DNA of 5,478 nucleotides from Chloroflexota bacterium (lineage in GTDB: Bacteria; Chloroflexota; Anaerolineae; Anaerolineales; UBA4823). Below the pieces are notes generated by a model, which saw only the letters and a program-made list of their open reading frames with translations, searched no databases and was not told the DNA's origin. The stretch lies in the NCBI GenBank assembly GCA_030636125.1, contig DAOVXM010000216.1, forward strand, positions 1 through 5,478. Reading direction: 5' to 3'. Shown piece by piece: positions 4,645 through 5,478 of the stretch. The position numbers and the translations under genes are program-made. The number at the start of each line of letters is the position of its first letter. The stretch's first letter is position 1.

Positions 4645-5478
4645 CTATAAGATTTTCCGATACAGAGGCTTGCGCTCATCTAATCTACGCAAACCGGCTT
4701 CGTGGGCCCATTTCATGGCGGTTTTAAATTCCTGGCTGGTAATCCGTCGTTTGAGTTTAGGATAATTATTGGCTTTATACGCGGGGCGATATTGATCCAT
4801 CAAATTTAGGTAGGTGTTGGGGGAGATCTCTTCGGCCAGAAAATGGACGATTTTATCGGTGCCCGCCAGATTGTGGGGTAATACCAGATGGCGCACCAGC
4901 AATCCCCTGGTAGCCAGACCGGACTCGTTGATGTAAAGGTCGCCAACTTGTCTGTGCATTTCACATACGGCTACCTGGTTGATCTTGGGGTAGTTTCTAA
5001 CCTTAGAGTAGTGCCGGGCGATTTTGGTGCTGGCGTATTTCATGTCGGGCATATAGATGTCTACCACCCCATCGAGCAATTTAAGTGAACTGGGGGAATC
5101 ATAGCCTCCGGTGTTGTAGACCAGGTGCAGACGCAACCCAGCTTGCGCCGCGATCAGTACAGCAGCCAATATCTGGGGGACAACGTGGCTGGGGGAGACA
5201 AAGTTAATATTATGGCAGCCAAGGTTTTGTAATTCCAACATAATTGCCGCCAAATCTTCGGGCTCGACCTCTTCTCCTGCATCGGTTTGGCTGATGTCGT
5301 GGTTTTGGCAGTACTGGCAGGTTAGATTACAGCGGGTGAAGAAGATAGTGCCCGAACCACGCCAACCACGTAAAGGATCCTCCTCTCCCAGATGCGGTCC
5401 ATAACTGCTTACTTTAGCGCGTATACCCGTGCGGCAAACACCCGTCTTGCCTGCTCGGCGATCGACTGGACAATCCCA
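4645..5478 (-). CDS. Radical SAM protein, PflX/COG1313 type, 5' end missing
   Basis: The visible 277 residues are in one open frame from the right edge to TAG at 4645-4647. The radical SAM cluster motif CNLTCQYC (C50, C54, C57 of the visible part; CX3CX2C) binds the 4Fe-4S cluster that cleaves S-adenosylmethionine. It is preceded by a cysteine-containing segment CPVDRRAGKTGVC (3-15) and GPHLGEEDPLRG, and followed by QNHDIS, HNINFVSPSHVVPQIL, YNTGGYDS, VDIYMPDMKY, RHLVLP and MDQYRP. These are the hallmarks of proteins often labelled pyruvate formate-lyase activating enzyme-like, although they are not the true activator PflA and their substrate is unknown to me. Probably a few tens of N-terminal residues, with another cysteine pair, lie outside the window. 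The TTG at 5251-5253 is an internal leucine, not a start. The hydrolase gene follows after 19 bases, so the two are probably co-transcribed. Confidence 0.93.
   Translation of the reverse strand, partial: WDCPVDRRAGKTGVCRTGIRAKVSSYGPHLGEEDPLRGWRGSGTIFFTRCNLTCQYCQNHDISQTDAGEEVEPEDLAAIMLELQNLGCHNINFVSPSHVVPQILAAVLIAAQAGLRLHLVYNTGGYDSPSSLKLLDGVVDIYMPDMKYASTKIARHYSKVRNYPKINQVAVCEMHRQVGDLYINESGLATRGLLVRHLVLPHNLAGTDKIVHFLAEEISPNTYLNLMDQYRPAYKANNYPKLKRRITSQEFKTAMKWAHEAGLRRLDERKPLYRKIL

Noticed and set aside
4888..5088. 66-codon + strand ORF opposite the radical SAM gene
   Set aside because: It is an antisense shadow; the - strand frame carries continuous family motifs.
5251..5253. TTG as the start of the radical SAM gene
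   Set aside because: The frame stays open to the window edge and the upstream part contains the CX3CX2C cluster motif, so this codon is internal.

Overview
This window holds five protein genes of an ordinary bacterial chromosome, plus one short leader-peptide gene with an attenuator in front of prolyl-tRNA synthetase. Base composition looks balanced (by eye about half G+C). The protein sequences (a bacterial ProRS with the editing insert, a FadA/AtoB-class thiolase beside a free-standing SCP2 protein, a PflX-type radical SAM protein) and a nearly leaderless promoter suggest an environmental Chloroflexota, perhaps Anaerolineae. That assignment is inference and is not proven by any marker here. 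No mobile element, CRISPR array, tRNA or rRNA was seen.

Left arm (1-1493, + strand): the 3' part of an acetyl-CoA acyltransferase (thiolase) gene runs in from the left edge. It is followed by a 15-bp intercistronic RNA hairpin and then a 109-residue SCP2 sterol-carrier-like protein with a clear ribosome binding site. The pair suggests acyl-CoA/lipid metabolism. Between SCP2 (+) and proS (-), which converge, a 17-bp stem flanked by A and T runs looks like a shared bidirectional terminator.

Middle (1629-3608, - strand): proS encodes a 590-residue prolyl-tRNA synthetase. Its 5' region carries the most interesting feature. From a TTGACA/TACACT promoter, the RNA would start within a few bases of an ATG opening a 26-codon ORF with five proline codons in ten (CCT, CCA, CCT, CCG, CCC). 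It is followed by competing helices and an intrinsic terminator ending 23 bases before the proS start. This reads as classical ribosome-mediated attenuation: scarcity of charged proline tRNA stalls the ribosome in the leader, favours an antiterminator and turns on the enzyme that charges proline tRNA. No T-box motif is present.

Right arm (3678-5478, - strand): a PflX-like (COG1313-type) radical SAM gene, cut by the right edge, is followed after 19 bases by a membrane-anchored alpha/beta hydrolase. They are probably co-transcribed; their substrates cannot be read from the sequence.
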